Counted from the first letter of the stretch, positions 43,421 to 52,140 are shown. The stretch: DNA of 64,000 nucleotides from Exiguobacterium oxidotolerans JCM 12280 (GCF_000702625.1 NZ_JNIS01000001.1:2856001-2920000); one strand, 5' to 3'. Numbers and translations: made by a program. The notes: a model not told the origin generated them from the sequence alone.

Positions 43421-44944
43421 GTGCGCAATCGGGTTTTACAGTTCGCGCTCGTGTTTTTAGTCGCTGGAGGTATCATTTGGACATTGTATCAGTTGGATTA
43501 CCTCTATTTTGTATTAACGATTTCCGCGGTCGTCGTGCCGCTCGCCGTCATCATGATCATCTTCATCGAAAATCGGACGGCAGAATCGACGATCGCCTGG
43601 TTTCTAGTCTTAATCTTTTTACCGATTCTCGGGGTCATCATCTGGATGATGTTCGGTCGGAACCCGCGTCGCCGTCGTCGGAACCGCCGGTCGCATGATG
43701 AGCGGATGTTACTCAAACAAGCGACTCGCCCGGTCCGGTCGCTTGCCGTCAGTGAATTGCCGGCAAATCACCTGAAGCTCGCCAACACGATTCGAAACTT
43801 CGGCGGCGGCGGGGTCGATGTCCATACGGCAAGTAACATTTTGACGAACGGAACGGAGACGTTCCCGGCGATTCTTGAGGCGATCCGGAGTGCGAAGCAT
43901 CACGTCCACATCCAGTATTACATCTATCGCAACGATGAGACGGGGAAGGCGATTCGTGAAGCATTGATTGAACGGCTTGAAGCCGGGGTCGAAGTCCGCT
44001 TCATGTACGACGGGCTCGGCAGTTATATGCTCGGAGAAGGGTTTTTACGTCCGCTCCGTGACGCCGGAGCAAAAATCGCCGCGTATGATCCGATTTCGAG
44101 TCCCTTATTCATCTTCACGGCGAACTTCCGGAATCACCGGAAAATCGTCGTTATCGACGGCAAAGTCGGCTTTACCGGTGGATTGAACGTCGGCGACGAG
44201 TACGATGGTAAAAACAAGAAATTTGGATTTTGGCGCGATACGCACCTTCGACTCGAAGGGCGTGCCGTCAAGGAGTTGCAGGCGACGTTTTTGGATGACT
44301 GGATTTATGCGCATCTTGAAGGGACGGATACATGGGAGACGTTCGGTGGCGGGGACGGATTAGCACGCTACTTTCCGAAACACGACGCTGAGACGGACGG
44401 GGCGGTGCAAATCGTCACGAGTGGACCGACGTCAAAAGATCCGGCGATCCGTAATGCCTTGATCGCAGCAATCATCTCTGCCCAGCGCTCGATTTGGATT
44501 GCGACACCCTATTTAATTCCGGACAATGAAACGATGACATTGCTCCGCCTTGCGGCACGGGCCGGGCTCGACGTCCGGATTTTGACGCCGGGACGAGGGG
44601 ACAGCTTCACGTCGTATTACGGGACACGGTCTTATTTCGGACCATTGCTCAAAGACGGAGTGAAAATTTATACGTATAACCGTCACTTCATCCATGCGAA
44701 AATCGTGTTGATTGATGGCAAGATCGGCGTCGTCGGGACGGCGAACATGGATATTCGCAGTTTCGTCCTCAACTACGAAATCATGGCGTTTCTCTATGAT
44801 ACGGAAAGTGCATCGAAGCTTGAGCGGGACTTCATCGATGACTTCGAAGTTTCGATTCAGTTGTCGTCCAATGATTATGTCAAGCGGTCACTTCGTTTCC
44901 GTCTATTCGAATCATTCTCGCGGCTGATTTCACCTTTATTATAA
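43421..44944 (+). CDS. cls: Cardiolipin synthase
   Basis: A 507-residue phospholipase D-superfamily enzyme that joins two phosphatidylglycerols to cardiolipin. Two N-terminal membrane segments (about residues 5-55) lead to a basic stretch (RNPRRRRRNRRS) and two HKD motifs: NHRKIVVIDGKVGFTGG and HAKIVLIDGKIGVVGTANMD. Both have His, Lys and Asp. GTG 43421 follows AGAGGGGGAAG; an ATG 24 bases earlier lies in front of this ribosome site. Monocistronic. Confidence 0.93.
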   Translation: MRNRVLQFALVFLVAGGIIWTLYQLDYLYFVLTISAVVVPLAVIMIIFIENRTAESTIAWFLVLIFLPILGVIIWMMFGRNPRRRRRNRRSHDERMLLKQATRPVRSLAVSELPANHLKLANTIRNFGGGGVDVHTASNILTNGTETFPAILEAIRSAKHHVHIQYYIYRNDETGKAIREALIERLEAGVEVRFMYDGLGSYMLGEGFLRPLRDAGAKIAAYDPISSPLFIFTANFRNHRKIVVIDGKVGFTGGLNVGDEYDGKNKKFGFWRDTHLRLEGRAVKELQATFLDDWIYAHLEGTDTWETFGGGDGLARYFPKHDAETDGAVQIVTSGPTSKDPAIRNALIAAIISAQRSIWIATPYLIPDNETMTLLRLAARAGLDVRILTPGRGDSFTSYYGTRSYFGPLLKDGVKIYTYNRHFIHAKIVLIDGKIGVVGTANMDIRSFVLNYEIMAFLYDTESASKLERDFIDDFEVSIQLSSNDYVKRSLRFRLFESFSRLISPLL

Positions 44945-44954
44945 GAAGTAGAGT

Positions 44955-44996
44955 CCGTAGTTCCGTCGATAATGCATTGGCGGGACTACTTTTTTT
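44955..44996 (+). terminator. Terminator of cls
   Basis: Arms GTAGTTCCGTC (44957-44967) and GGCGGGACTAC (44979-44989), then T-run. Confidence 0.8.
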
Positions 44997-45017
44997 GAAT
45001 AATGGATTAGTTGGAAC

Positions 45018-45047
45018 TTGAAACGGGAACAAACAGTTTTATACACT
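45018..45047 (+). promoter_or_regulatory. Promoter of the GH31 gene
   Basis: TTGAAA, 18-bp spacer, TACACT. Confidence 0.6.
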
Positions 45048-45056
45048 TAGGGTGTA
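45042..45056. promoter_or_regulatory. Palindrome TACAC/GTGTA over the GH31 -10 box
   Basis: TACACTTAGGGTGTA: five-base arms that include the -10 hexamer. A likely operator for a sugar-responsive repressor; none is encoded nearby. Confidence 0.45.
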
Positions 45057-45118
45057 CATCGGTTGCACTACTTACTTTTTGGAAGGAAGTGAAAAGGACG
45101 ATTTCGTCCTGATCCCGT

Positions 45119-47494
45119 ATGCGAACAATTGACGAATCCCATTTCTATACGCGAGACATGAAACCACTGGCACGACCGGAAGCGATCATTCAAGGTGATC
45201 ATTACCGCTTCACGATTTTGACGAGTCGGATGATTCGGATGGAGTATGCGGAGGATGGTCGCTTTGAGGACCGGCCGACGCAAACGGTCTGGAATCGCGA
45301 TTTTCCTGTTCCGTCATTCCGAATTGTCGAAGACGATACGGAATTGCAAATCATCACGGAACATGTGCACCTCCACTATACGAAAGGTCCGTTCGCTGAG
45401 AACACGTTATATGTCGACGTGCTCGGGAACTTCAGTACGTACTACAGCCGCTATACATTCGGCGGACCGCTCCGGACGCTTAAAGGGACGGCGCGGACAC
45501 TCGACCATGCGGACGGGGAGATTCCGCTTGAAGAAGGAATCATCTCCCGCCAAGGGTACGCGGCGATTGACGACTCGGCTTCGTTCGTCCTGACAGAAGA
45601 TCATTTCGTCGAACCGCGTCAAGCCGGGGCAAAAGATATTTATTACTTCGGTTATGGTCATGACTATAAACAAGCGTTGAAGGACTTCTATCATTTAACA
45701 GGACCGACGCCGATGTTGCCGCGTCAAGTTCTCGGAAACTGGTGGAGCCGTTACTGGCGCTATAACGAAAAAGAATACAAAGACTTGATGACACGTTTCA
45801 AAAAAGAGGACGTCCCGTTTTCCGTCAGCGTCATCGACATGGATTGGCACGTGACCGACATTCCGGAAAAATACGGGAGCGGTTGGACCGGCTATACGTG
45901 GAACCGCGACTTGTTCCCCGATCCGCGAGGCTTCCTGAAATGGTTGAAGGATGATGACCGGATGGTGACACTCAATTTACACCCGGCAGACGGTGTTCGC
46001 GGTTTTGAAGAGGCTTATGAAGCGATGGCAGTCGCGATGGGACTTGATCCGGATACGGAAGACCGAATTCCGTTCGATTTTTCGGACAAGACGTTCATCG
46101 AAAACTACTTCACGAAACTGCATCACCCGCATGAGGCGGACGGCGTCGACTTTTGGTGGATCGATTGGCAACAGGGAGCAAACTCGAAGATTAAAGGGCT
46201 CGACCCGCTCTGGATGCTCAATCATTACCATGCGCTTGATATCGCCCGTGACGGCAATCGTCCGTTAATCTTCTCACGCTACGCAGGACCCGGCAGTCAC
46301 CGTTATCCAGTTGGTTTCTCTGGTGATACGATCATCTCCTGGGCATCACTCAAGTTCCAGCCGTACTTCACGGCGACGGCGTCGAACATCGGTTACGGCT
46401 GGTGGAGTCACGATATCGGCGGACACCAGCGCGGTGAAAAAGATGATGAATTATCGACGCGCTGGCTCCAATATGGCGTCTTCAGTCCGATCATGCGTTT
46501 GCACAGTACGATGAGCATCTTTAACGGGAAGGAACCGTGGCGGTATTCGGTCGAGGCGGAACAAGTCATGAAACGGTATTTACGGTTGCGTCATCAACTC
46601 GTCCCGTATATCTACACGATGAATGCCCGCAATCATTTTGACGGATTGCCGCTCGTCTCACCGATGTATTATGAGCATCCGGAAGACGAACTTGCTTATG
46701 CCGTCCCGAACCAGTATTATTTCGGAACGGAAATGATGGTCGCACCGATCGTCGAACCGATGAATCAGAAATTACACGTCGCGGCGACGACGGCGTGGTT
46801 GCCGGACGGGGAATGGTTCGATTTCTTCTCCGGTCACCGTTATACAGGCGGGAAACAAATGCGTCTGTTCCGAAAGCTTGATGAACAGGCGGTTCTCGCG
46901 AAAGCAGGCGCGATCATTCCACTCGGTCGACACGTCGAGCACTCGAACGCCTTGCATAATCCGGAACATCTCGATGTCCACGTATTCCCTGGCGCCTCGA
47001 ACCAATTTACGCTGTTTGAGGATGACAGTGTCGGTGTCGCCCACCGGGACGGGGAAAATGTCGAGACATCGTTCGAACTTGACTGGGTCGCCCGGACGAT
47101 GACGATCGCAGCACCAATCGGAAAACAGGAACTGTTGCCTGAAAAACGGGTCATCACCGTGATTTTACGTGGTGTCAACGAAGGGTATGTCGTCCGTGAC
47201 GGGGAAACGTTACCGGGCGAATATGATCCGAAAAAACAATCGTTGACGGTGTCGCTCGGTGAAGTGACAGAAACGGTCACGTTATCGCTCCAAGTCGAAA
47301 TGTCAACGAACGATAACCGGATGGAACGCTTATATGAGTTCCTCGATCAGGCGGAAATCGGCTATGACTTGAAGGACCGTCTCTATCGTCTGTTGACGCA
47401 GCGTCTTGAGCCGATCAACTTGATGCATCAGCTCCAGGCACTGGATCTTGAAAAGGATCTCGTCGACTGTTTACTTGAATTGATGCTGTACTGA
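45119..47494 (+). CDS. Alpha-glucosidase/alpha-xylosidase, GH31
   Basis: A 791-residue cytoplasmic glycoside hydrolase family 31 enzyme with no signal peptide. The nucleophile Asp349 is in the WWIDWQQG segment, and the FSRYAGPGSHRYPVGFSGDT region provides the acid/base aspartate. The N-terminal beta-sandwich (about residues 1-190) and C-terminal sheets are typical. About 60 helical residues at the C-terminus are an extra. It probably hydrolyses alpha-glucosides or alpha-xylosides. The start is uncertain: ATG 45119 has no ribosome site close by, while GGAAGGAAG lies 30 bases upstream in front of an in-frame GTG that soon meets TGA (45110). Confidence 0.9.
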   Translation: MRTIDESHFYTRDMKPLARPEAIIQGDHYRFTILTSRMIRMEYAEDGRFEDRPTQTVWNRDFPVPSFRIVEDDTELQIITEHVHLHYTKGPFAENTLYVDVLGNFSTYYSRYTFGGPLRTLKGTARTLDHADGEIPLEEGIISRQGYAAIDDSASFVLTEDHFVEPRQAGAKDIYYFGYGHDYKQALKDFYHLTGPTPMLPRQVLGNWWSRYWRYNEKEYKDLMTRFKKEDVPFSVSVIDMDWHVTDIPEKYGSGWTGYTWNRDLFPDPRGFLKWLKDDDRMVTLNLHPADGVRGFEEAYEAMAVAMGLDPDTEDRIPFDFSDKTFIENYFTKLHHPHEADGVDFWWIDWQQGANSKIKGLDPLWMLNHYHALDIARDGNRPLIFSRYAGPGSHRYPVGFSGDTIISWASLKFQPYFTATASNIGYGWWSHDIGGHQRGEKDDELSTRWLQYGVFSPIMRLHSTMSIFNGKEPWRYSVEAEQVMKRYLRLRHQLVPYIYTMNARNHFDGLPLVSPMYYEHPEDELAYAVPNQYYFGTEMMVAPIVEPMNQKLHVAATTAWLPDGEWFDFFSGHRYTGGKQMRLFRKLDEQAVLAKAGAIIPLGRHVEHSNALHNPEHLDVHVFPGASNQFTLFEDDSVGVAHRDGENVETSFELDWVARTMTIAAPIGKQELLPEKRVITVILRGVNEGYVVRDGETLPGEYDPKKQSLTVSLGEVTETVTLSLQVEMSTNDNRMERLYEFLDQAEIGYDLKDRLYRLLTQRLEPINLMHQLQALDLEKDLVDCLLELMLY

Positions 47495-47560
47495 CGCGAA
47501 AATCAACGGCAGGGTGAGTAGTATTCACATCATCGTAGCAACTTTTCTCAAGTGAGTCAT

Positions 47561-47609
47561 AAGCCTGTATGTATGGATTTTTCGAAATCCGTGCATACAG
47601 GCTTTTTTT
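47561..47609 (+). terminator. Long terminator hairpin after the GH31 gene
   Basis: Arms AAGCCTGTATGTATGGATTT (47561-47580) and AAATCCGTGCATACAGGCTT (47585-47604), one G-T/mismatch only, loop TTCG, then T-run. Its loop is a very stable UUCG type. Confidence 0.92.
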
Positions 47610-47612
47610 GTC

Positions 47613-47641
47613 TTGGTTGGGGCGGTGTCTCACTTTATAAT
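47613..47641 (+). promoter_or_regulatory. Promoter of the acyl-ACP desaturase gene
   Basis: TTGGTT, 17-bp spacer, perfect TATAAT (47636-47641). The start codon lies about 125 bases further on, leaving a long 5' leader. Confidence 0.6.
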
Positions 47642-47686
47642 GGCTATAGTAGCTAATACGACCTGCTCTTTAAAATGTTATAGCCA
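47641..47686. promoter_or_regulatory. Inverted repeat in the desaturase leader
   Basis: TGGCTATA (47641-47648) and TATAGCCA (47679-47686) are perfect complements 30 bases apart. It could be a leader stem or paired operator halves; the first half begins inside the -10 box. Confidence 0.45.
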
Positions 47687-47772
47687 TAAATAAGTTTGAT
47701 TTAAATCATTATAATGGTTAAATACATTTAAATGGGTTAAGGTTAAAAAAACATCTTAAAGGAGACATGATC

Positions 47773-48675
47773 ATGTTAAATTCAGATTTAGATATTCGTT
47801 TAGAACCGCGCATTCAAGAATTATATCGATTACATAAGGAACGCTCTGCACATATCGACTGGAGCTATCACGAATTCATTCCTTGGGACAAGGCGATGTC
47901 ATTTAAACGGGTTCCTTGGGAGGAAAGTCAAGTCACGCTTCCGGAAGGTGTCATCGTTGCGGTGGAAACGGCCTTACTGACAGAAGTGAATTTACCTTGG
48001 TACACGTCGCATTTGGATTACACCTTTAAAAACTCGATGGAGGTCATCAATGATTTCGTCCGTACGTGGACGGCGGAGGAAGATCAGCATTCGAGCTTAC
48101 TCGAAACGTATTTACTCGTGACACGAAACGTCAACCCGACCCGGTTGCATCAATTAAGAAGACGCGTCGTTGAAAGTGGTTGGTTCCCGGACTTTACGAA
48201 TCCTTTAGCGACAATGGCGTATACGTCATTGCAGGAACTTGCGACGCTCGTTTTCTATAACAACGTCGCAAGAGTGGCAGGGCCGCATGACAAAGACTTG
48301 GCGACGCTGCTTCGCCGTTTGGCGAAAGACGAAGCCCTTCATTATGCGTTCTATCGCGACACGGTGAAAGCGCACCTGGAACTCGATCCGAACTTCATCG
48401 TGTTCTTTGAAGATGTCATCATTAACTTCTCGATGCCAGGTGCCGTCATGCCGGACTTTACCGAGCGTATGAAAACCATCGCCGTCGATACGAATTACGG
48501 ACCACTCCAATACTTCGACCAAGTATTAGATGTCGTCGTGAAATACTGGGATATCGAGAACTTGGAACCGACGAGTGAAGAGGCCAAACAATCTCAGGCG
48601 AACATCATGAAATATCATGGACGTCTAAAACGAATCAAAGAACGCCAATTAGGAAAAAGTAAGCAAGATGTCTGA
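47773..48675 (+). CDS. Soluble acyl-ACP desaturase (ferritin-like di-iron)
   Basis: A 300-residue di-iron desaturase of the stearoyl-ACP type, which inserts a double bond into acyl chains bound to acyl carrier protein using O2 and reduced ferredoxin. Iron ligands are Glu71, the ExxH pair Glu103/His106 (AEEDQH), Glu155 (LQE) and the second ExxH pair Glu187/His190 (DEALHYAFY). The soluble form is common in plants and Actinobacteria but not in Firmicutes, which mostly use membrane Des enzymes. ATG 47773 has AAAGGAG at eight bases; ATG 47767 is too close. No ferredoxin gene lies next to it. Confidence 0.87.
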   Translation: MLNSDLDIRLEPRIQELYRLHKERSAHIDWSYHEFIPWDKAMSFKRVPWEESQVTLPEGVIVAVETALLTEVNLPWYTSHLDYTFKNSMEVINDFVRTWTAEEDQHSSLLETYLLVTRNVNPTRLHQLRRRVVESGWFPDFTNPLATMAYTSLQELATLVFYNNVARVAGPHDKDLATLLRRLAKDEALHYAFYRDTVKAHLELDPNFIVFFEDVIINFSMPGAVMPDFTERMKTIAVDTNYGPLQYFDQVLDVVVKYWDIENLEPTSEEAKQSQANIMKYHGRLKRIKERQLGKSKQDV

Positions 48676-48688
48676 AAAGGGGAGCGGA

Positions 48689-48949
48689 ATGAACATGACG
48701 TGCGAAATATGTGGAAAAGAAACGAATAACCAAGTCAGTTATCTGGAACTGGAGACGTGGGAATTTAAATCTTTGAAGACAGATGAAAAAGACTTTCATG
48801 CGGTTTGTTACAGCTGTTTTGATAAGCATACGAACCAGTTCATCGATCAAGAAATGGATCTTGAATTGAGAAAAAAACGTTCGCAGATGGTGAATAAAGA
48901 AGTCGAAGCAGAAATCGAAGCTATTCTTGAAGTCGAAGTCGAAAAGTGA
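48689..48949 (+). CDS. Small zinc-finger-like hypothetical protein
   Basis: An 86-residue acidic protein. Two CxxC pairs, CEIC near residue 4 and CYSC near residue 40, suggest a zinc ribbon, followed by a charged helical tail ending in repeated Glu-Val. Unknown function. ATG 48689 follows AAAGGGGAG; ATG 48668 overlaps the desaturase stop but has no good ribosome site. It is co-transcribed with the desaturase. Confidence 0.6.
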   Translation: MNMTCEICGKETNNQVSYLELETWEFKSLKTDEKDFHAVCYSCFDKHTNQFIDQEMDLELRKKRSQMVNKEVEAEIEAILEVEVEK

Positions 48950-49012
48950 TTCGAACCGCTTTACCGATGAGACAAGACAGCATCCAGACGTAAATGCTTG
49001 AATCGTCCTAAA

Positions 49013-49058
49013 AAAAGGTGTTCTCCCGTGTGTATGATTCGGGAAGAACACCTTTTTG
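49013..49058. terminator. Convergent terminator
   Basis: Arms AAAAGGTGTTCTCCC and GGGAAGAACACCTTTT, with A- and T-runs on both sides, between converging genes. Confidence 0.88.
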
Positions 49059-49066
49059 TTGACGTA

Positions 49067-49648
49067 TTATTTACGCCGCAGTTTTTTCGCTTTTTGTTGC
49101 ATCTCACGATACGTAATCATCGGACTGTCGTCGACGGTCAGACGCAAGTGGTTCGGTTCGCCTTTAGACGTGATGCCGGAGCAGTATAATATGTCGGCAT
49201 ATTCGTTGAATAAATCTTCGAATGCAGGCAAGTGGTGCATCAAGCGACCGGGGGAGCCCCATCCGCATAAGACAACACCATTTTTGGCGCGGACTTGCTG
49301 TAACGTCTGTTCGACGAATTGGTAGTTGATTTCGTCATAGCTCGCCTGGGCGAACGGTAAATCTTCACTGACGAGTAAATCAGGCATCAAGCTGATGATA
49401 TCGTATTGTTTGACGGGAGCACTGACGTGTTTCTTCATCAAGTTATACGCCCGTTGTGTCGTCGTCCCGGACAAGAAGGCGTCCGTCGTCCGCGGTGTAT
49501 AAATCATCGCGGCGACGTGCGTTCCTTCCTCGATGTCGTCGAAGATGTAGCTTCGCAAATAACGTTTCGTCTTGTCTGCATCAAATGTCGTCTTGACGCG
49601 GATTGACGATTCCTCGATCTGAAGTGATGAAAGATCGGGTTGTGTCAT
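49067..49648 (-). CDS. DUF1643 domain-containing protein
   Basis: A 193-residue soluble protein that resembles the DUF1643 family: TPRTTDAFLSGTTTQRAYNLMKK, DIISLMPDLL and VVLCGWGSPG segments. No activity is established for the family. ATG 49648 follows AAAGGAGGC; the longer in-frame start at 49864 would overlap the neighbouring gene and gives an odd Ser/Arg-rich extension. Lies 13 bases after the transglycosylase gene on the same strand. Confidence 0.72.
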   Translation of the reverse strand: MTQPDLSSLQIEESSIRVKTTFDADKTKRYLRSYIFDDIEEGTHVAAMIYTPRTTDAFLSGTTTQRAYNLMKKHVSAPVKQYDIISLMPDLLVSEDLPFAQASYDEINYQFVEQTLQQVRAKNGVVLCGWGSPGRLMHHLPAFEDLFNEYADILYCSGITSKGEPNHLRLTVDDSPMITYREMQQKAKKLRRK

Positions 49649-49661
49649 GGTGGTGCCTCCT

Positions 49662-50345
49662 TTAATTGAGTAAACGTGAGCTGACGCGAAGAAGTAGGGC
49701 GAGTGTCTTTTGTTTGAAGTCGAGGTCGTTCGCATCAATCGTCTCGACTTGCTGTTGGTAGTTATCATATTGTGCGAGGACGTCGACGACATATTGTTCA
49801 CTGCGATTGTATTCAAACAGTGCGGACTCGAGCGTCTGGCGTTCAGATGTTTTCGTGACGTCATGCTGGTTGAGGTACTTTGCTGCCGTATGGGCGCTAT
49901 CCGTCAGGTTCGTCGGATCGGCTTTGCCGTCCTGGTCAGCATCGACCCCAAGACCGCCATACTTTTCAATTGCTTCCGGATCCGTCAAATCAATCCCGTC
50001 GTGCTCGATGTCACCAAGCGACGTACCACCTTCATATCCCCAACCGACCCATGTTTTCGGCATGAATTGGAATGGACCGATGGCGCCGACGGACGACTGC
50101 ATCGCGGAAGAGTTCGAAAAAATCGTCTCGACCCGATGGATTGCTGCTAACAGCTTCCAATCGATTTCATAACGGTCACCGGCTTGTTCGTAGATGTCGA
50201 TGTTCTCGGCAGGGACGCCGTATTGCCCGTAATAGGTACGATACAATTCATTTTGGACACGTTCCCGATTCTGCCAGTAGACGAAGCTGCCGGCGATGAG
50301 GACGAACAGTACGAACAAGATGCTAACTCGTAAAAACTTTCGCAT
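49662..50345 (-). CDS. Lytic transglycosylase with EF-hand-like loop
   Basis: A 227-residue membrane-anchored enzyme. Residues 5-24 form the signal anchor. The catalytic glutamate is Glu73 in HRVETIFS, followed by GAIGPFQFMPKTW, the family's substrate groove. DADQDGKAD at residues 135-143 fits a calcium-binding DxDxDGxxD loop, as in MltB/Slt35. Lytic transglycosylases cut peptidoglycan between MurNAc and GlcNAc, leaving anhydro-MurNAc. ATG 50345 follows AGAGGAGAG. Confidence 0.87.
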   Translation of the reverse strand: MRKFLRVSILFVLFVLIAGSFVYWQNRERVQNELYRTYYGQYGVPAENIDIYEQAGDRYEIDWKLLAAIHRVETIFSNSSAMQSSVGAIGPFQFMPKTWVGWGYEGGTSLGDIEHDGIDLTDPEAIEKYGGLGVDADQDGKADPTNLTDSAHTAAKYLNQHDVTKTSERQTLESALFEYNRSEQYVVDVLAQYDNYQQQVETIDANDLDFKQKTLALLLRVSSRLLN

Positions 50346-50624
50346 AATGTTCTCTCCTCTTTCGATGATTCCACTGAATGGTATCACATTTTCAAGGGGG
50401 CTAGTAGCTATTTCTTTGCTAGGCGGTTGGTGGTAAAGGATTTAGCCGTTTTTGTGCCAATTTGTGTCCATTCGGTTAAAAAAAGCAAGACGCGGGGAAT
50501 GTTGTTAATTACTGACATCGTCAACAGCGGAAAAGTTTGTTAGACTAAACGTCAGACGCAGACATCGTTCAGTTTCATTAGTTTGTCACTTGCACGAAAG
50601 GTCAATCGGCTTGTAGAATAAGAG

Positions 50625-50638
50625 AGTAAACGCTTACA
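50625..50638 (+). promoter_or_regulatory. cre-like CcpA site
   Basis: AGTAAACGCTTACA matches TGWAARCGYTWNCW at 13 of 14 positions and is itself nearly palindromic (GTAAACGCTTAC). It lies 24 bases before the start of a hypothetical gene. Confidence 0.5.
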
Positions 50639-50661
50639 CATCAAAGGAGATGGACGAAACC

Positions 50662-51084
50662 ATGCGAACGATCACTTCCACTGGCGAACGAAAGAAAACG
50701 AGTTGGATTTTGAACATCGGTAGTCAGCCTAAGTTAAAGACGGACGGAGTGATTGAAACGTCGATGGATCATGAGCGACGCATCCTCTTTCAGCAATGGT
50801 CGATTCCGACGACGGAGACGTTAATTTTTCGGTTTAAGCAACAATTCCCGAACCATCTCTGCGAGAACGGGTATGATGTGTATGGAGCGGCTGCTTTTGA
50901 TGAGCAGGTCGTAGAACTGATTTCGAATTGGTTCATCGAACTCGTCACGGTCTTGACGGCGATTCAACGGACAAAAGGGATTCATCATGTTCATATTAAA
51001 GGCGGCGTCGCGAAACGTACGGACTTTTTACCGACGATTCGCAGAACGTGTCGGGCCCTCGAGTCGACGCTCGACATCACTTAA
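50662..51084 (+). CDS. Hypothetical protein with a candidate CcpA site
   Basis: A 140-residue soluble protein, no signal peptide, no recognised domain. It is rich in Ile, Arg and Thr, and its C-terminal half (GIHHVHIKGGVAKRTDFLPTIRRT) could form an alpha/beta unit. ATG 50662 is preferred over ATG 50650, which is inside AAAGGAG. The upstream cre-like site suggests carbon catabolite control. Confidence 0.5.
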   Translation: MRTITSTGERKKTSWILNIGSQPKLKTDGVIETSMDHERRILFQQWSIPTTETLIFRFKQQFPNHLCENGYDVYGAAAFDEQVVELISNWFIELVTVLTAIQRTKGIHHVHIKGGVAKRTDFLPTIRRTCRALESTLDIT

Positions 51085-51089
51085 TTTCA

Positions 51090-51137
51090 AAATGCCGCTA
51101 CCTCGAAGCAAGCGTTCGACGGTAGCGGCATTTTTTT
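51090..51137 (+). terminator. Terminator
   Basis: Arms AAAATGCCGCTACC and GGTAGCGGCATTTT, then T-run; ends the hypothetical gene before it. Confidence 0.88.
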
Positions 51138-51193
51138 GTTTCGGAAAATCGGTTTCATTTAATAGGTATTTCGTGCGTGAGAGTCGAAAGAAG

Positions 51194-52093
51194 TTACGTA
51201 CGCGAATCGAGATTCTTCTCGACGGAGCGGCAGGCACGGAGTAACGCGTCCTTGAAGAAGCGATCTTCCTGTGAAGCCAGTTGGCGTGTCGCATCTTCGT
51301 CGCCACGCAGTGACTTGCCGAGCATTTGGATGACCTTGACCCAGCGGCGGACATGGTCGAGTTGTGGACGGCCCATTGCGACATAGACTGTGAACCAGTC
51401 ATTTTGATCGCGGCGGATCATCCGTTGGAATAAGGATTTCGCTAAATCGATTTCTTCCGTCGAAGGCAGTTCGTTCGTTTCGAAAAACTGACGTAAGCCC
51501 CGGATGGCCGTCACATATGCCGCGAGGACTTCAGCCGACGGTTGGTGTTTTCCGTAGTCGGAAGTCGACAAGTGGATCAAGGCCGGTTTTTTCTCGATGC
51601 CCGTCACCCAAGCTGCTATCGTTTTACTGCCTTTGAGCGCTTGACGGTTCGCGACGGGAAGTTTTGCCGTGACTTGTCCGACTTTCCCGATGACGGTCAC
51701 TTTACTGTTGCGTTCCTGAATCTCCGTGACCTTCATCTCGACGGTGTCACCCATCTCGAACGGGATTGCTTTCGGTTGGAGCTTCTCACCGGCAGAGAGG
51801 GGTGAGCGTTTACGAATCATCCGTAACGCTTCTTGCTCCATCCGGTCGTCGAGCGACCATAAGTGTTCCGGAGGGACGTTACGGAAACGGCGGCGCCGCA
51901 CCTTGATATATTGATCAAGCGACTCCGCTGCTTGTTGACGGGTCGCGTCACCGGTCGCGACCGGTCCGATGATGTCTCGGAGCGTGATCGACTCGAGTCG
52001 TTCCATAATTCCTTCGAATGGAATCAGTTCCATTACATAGAGACTACAGACGACGAGTTCGCATTCGCGAGGGGTAAGAGGGCGTTTGGCCAT
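51194..52093 (-). CDS. Hypothetical protein with OB-fold-like centre
   Basis: A 299-residue soluble protein. A central stretch near residues 125-160 (GDTVEMKVTEIQERNSKVTV, GKVGQVTAKLP) has a pattern that could form an OB- or S1-like barrel. The N- and C-terminal parts are helical and basic. No known motif. ATG 52093 follows GGAAAGGAAG. Function unknown; possibly nucleic-acid-binding. Confidence 0.5.
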   Translation of the reverse strand: MAKRPLTPRECELVVCSLYVMELIPFEGIMERLESITLRDIIGPVATGDATRQQAAESLDQYIKVRRRRFRNVPPEHLWSLDDRMEQEALRMIRKRSPLSAGEKLQPKAIPFEMGDTVEMKVTEIQERNSKVTVIGKVGQVTAKLPVANRQALKGSKTIAAWVTGIEKKPALIHLSTSDYGKHQPSAEVLAAYVTAIRGLRQFFETNELPSTEEIDLAKSLFQRMIRRDQNDWFTVYVAMGRPQLDHVRRWVKVIQMLGKSLRGDEDATRQLASQEDRFFKDALLRACRSVEKNLDSRT

Positions 52094-52140
52094 AAATTGA
52101 CTTCCTTTCCAGCTGGTTGATAACACTAGTATACCAAAAA

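Noticed and set aside
47561-47609. The long hairpin as a mobile-element inverted repeat
   Set aside because: UUCG-type loop, T-run and position after a stop codon explain it as a terminator.
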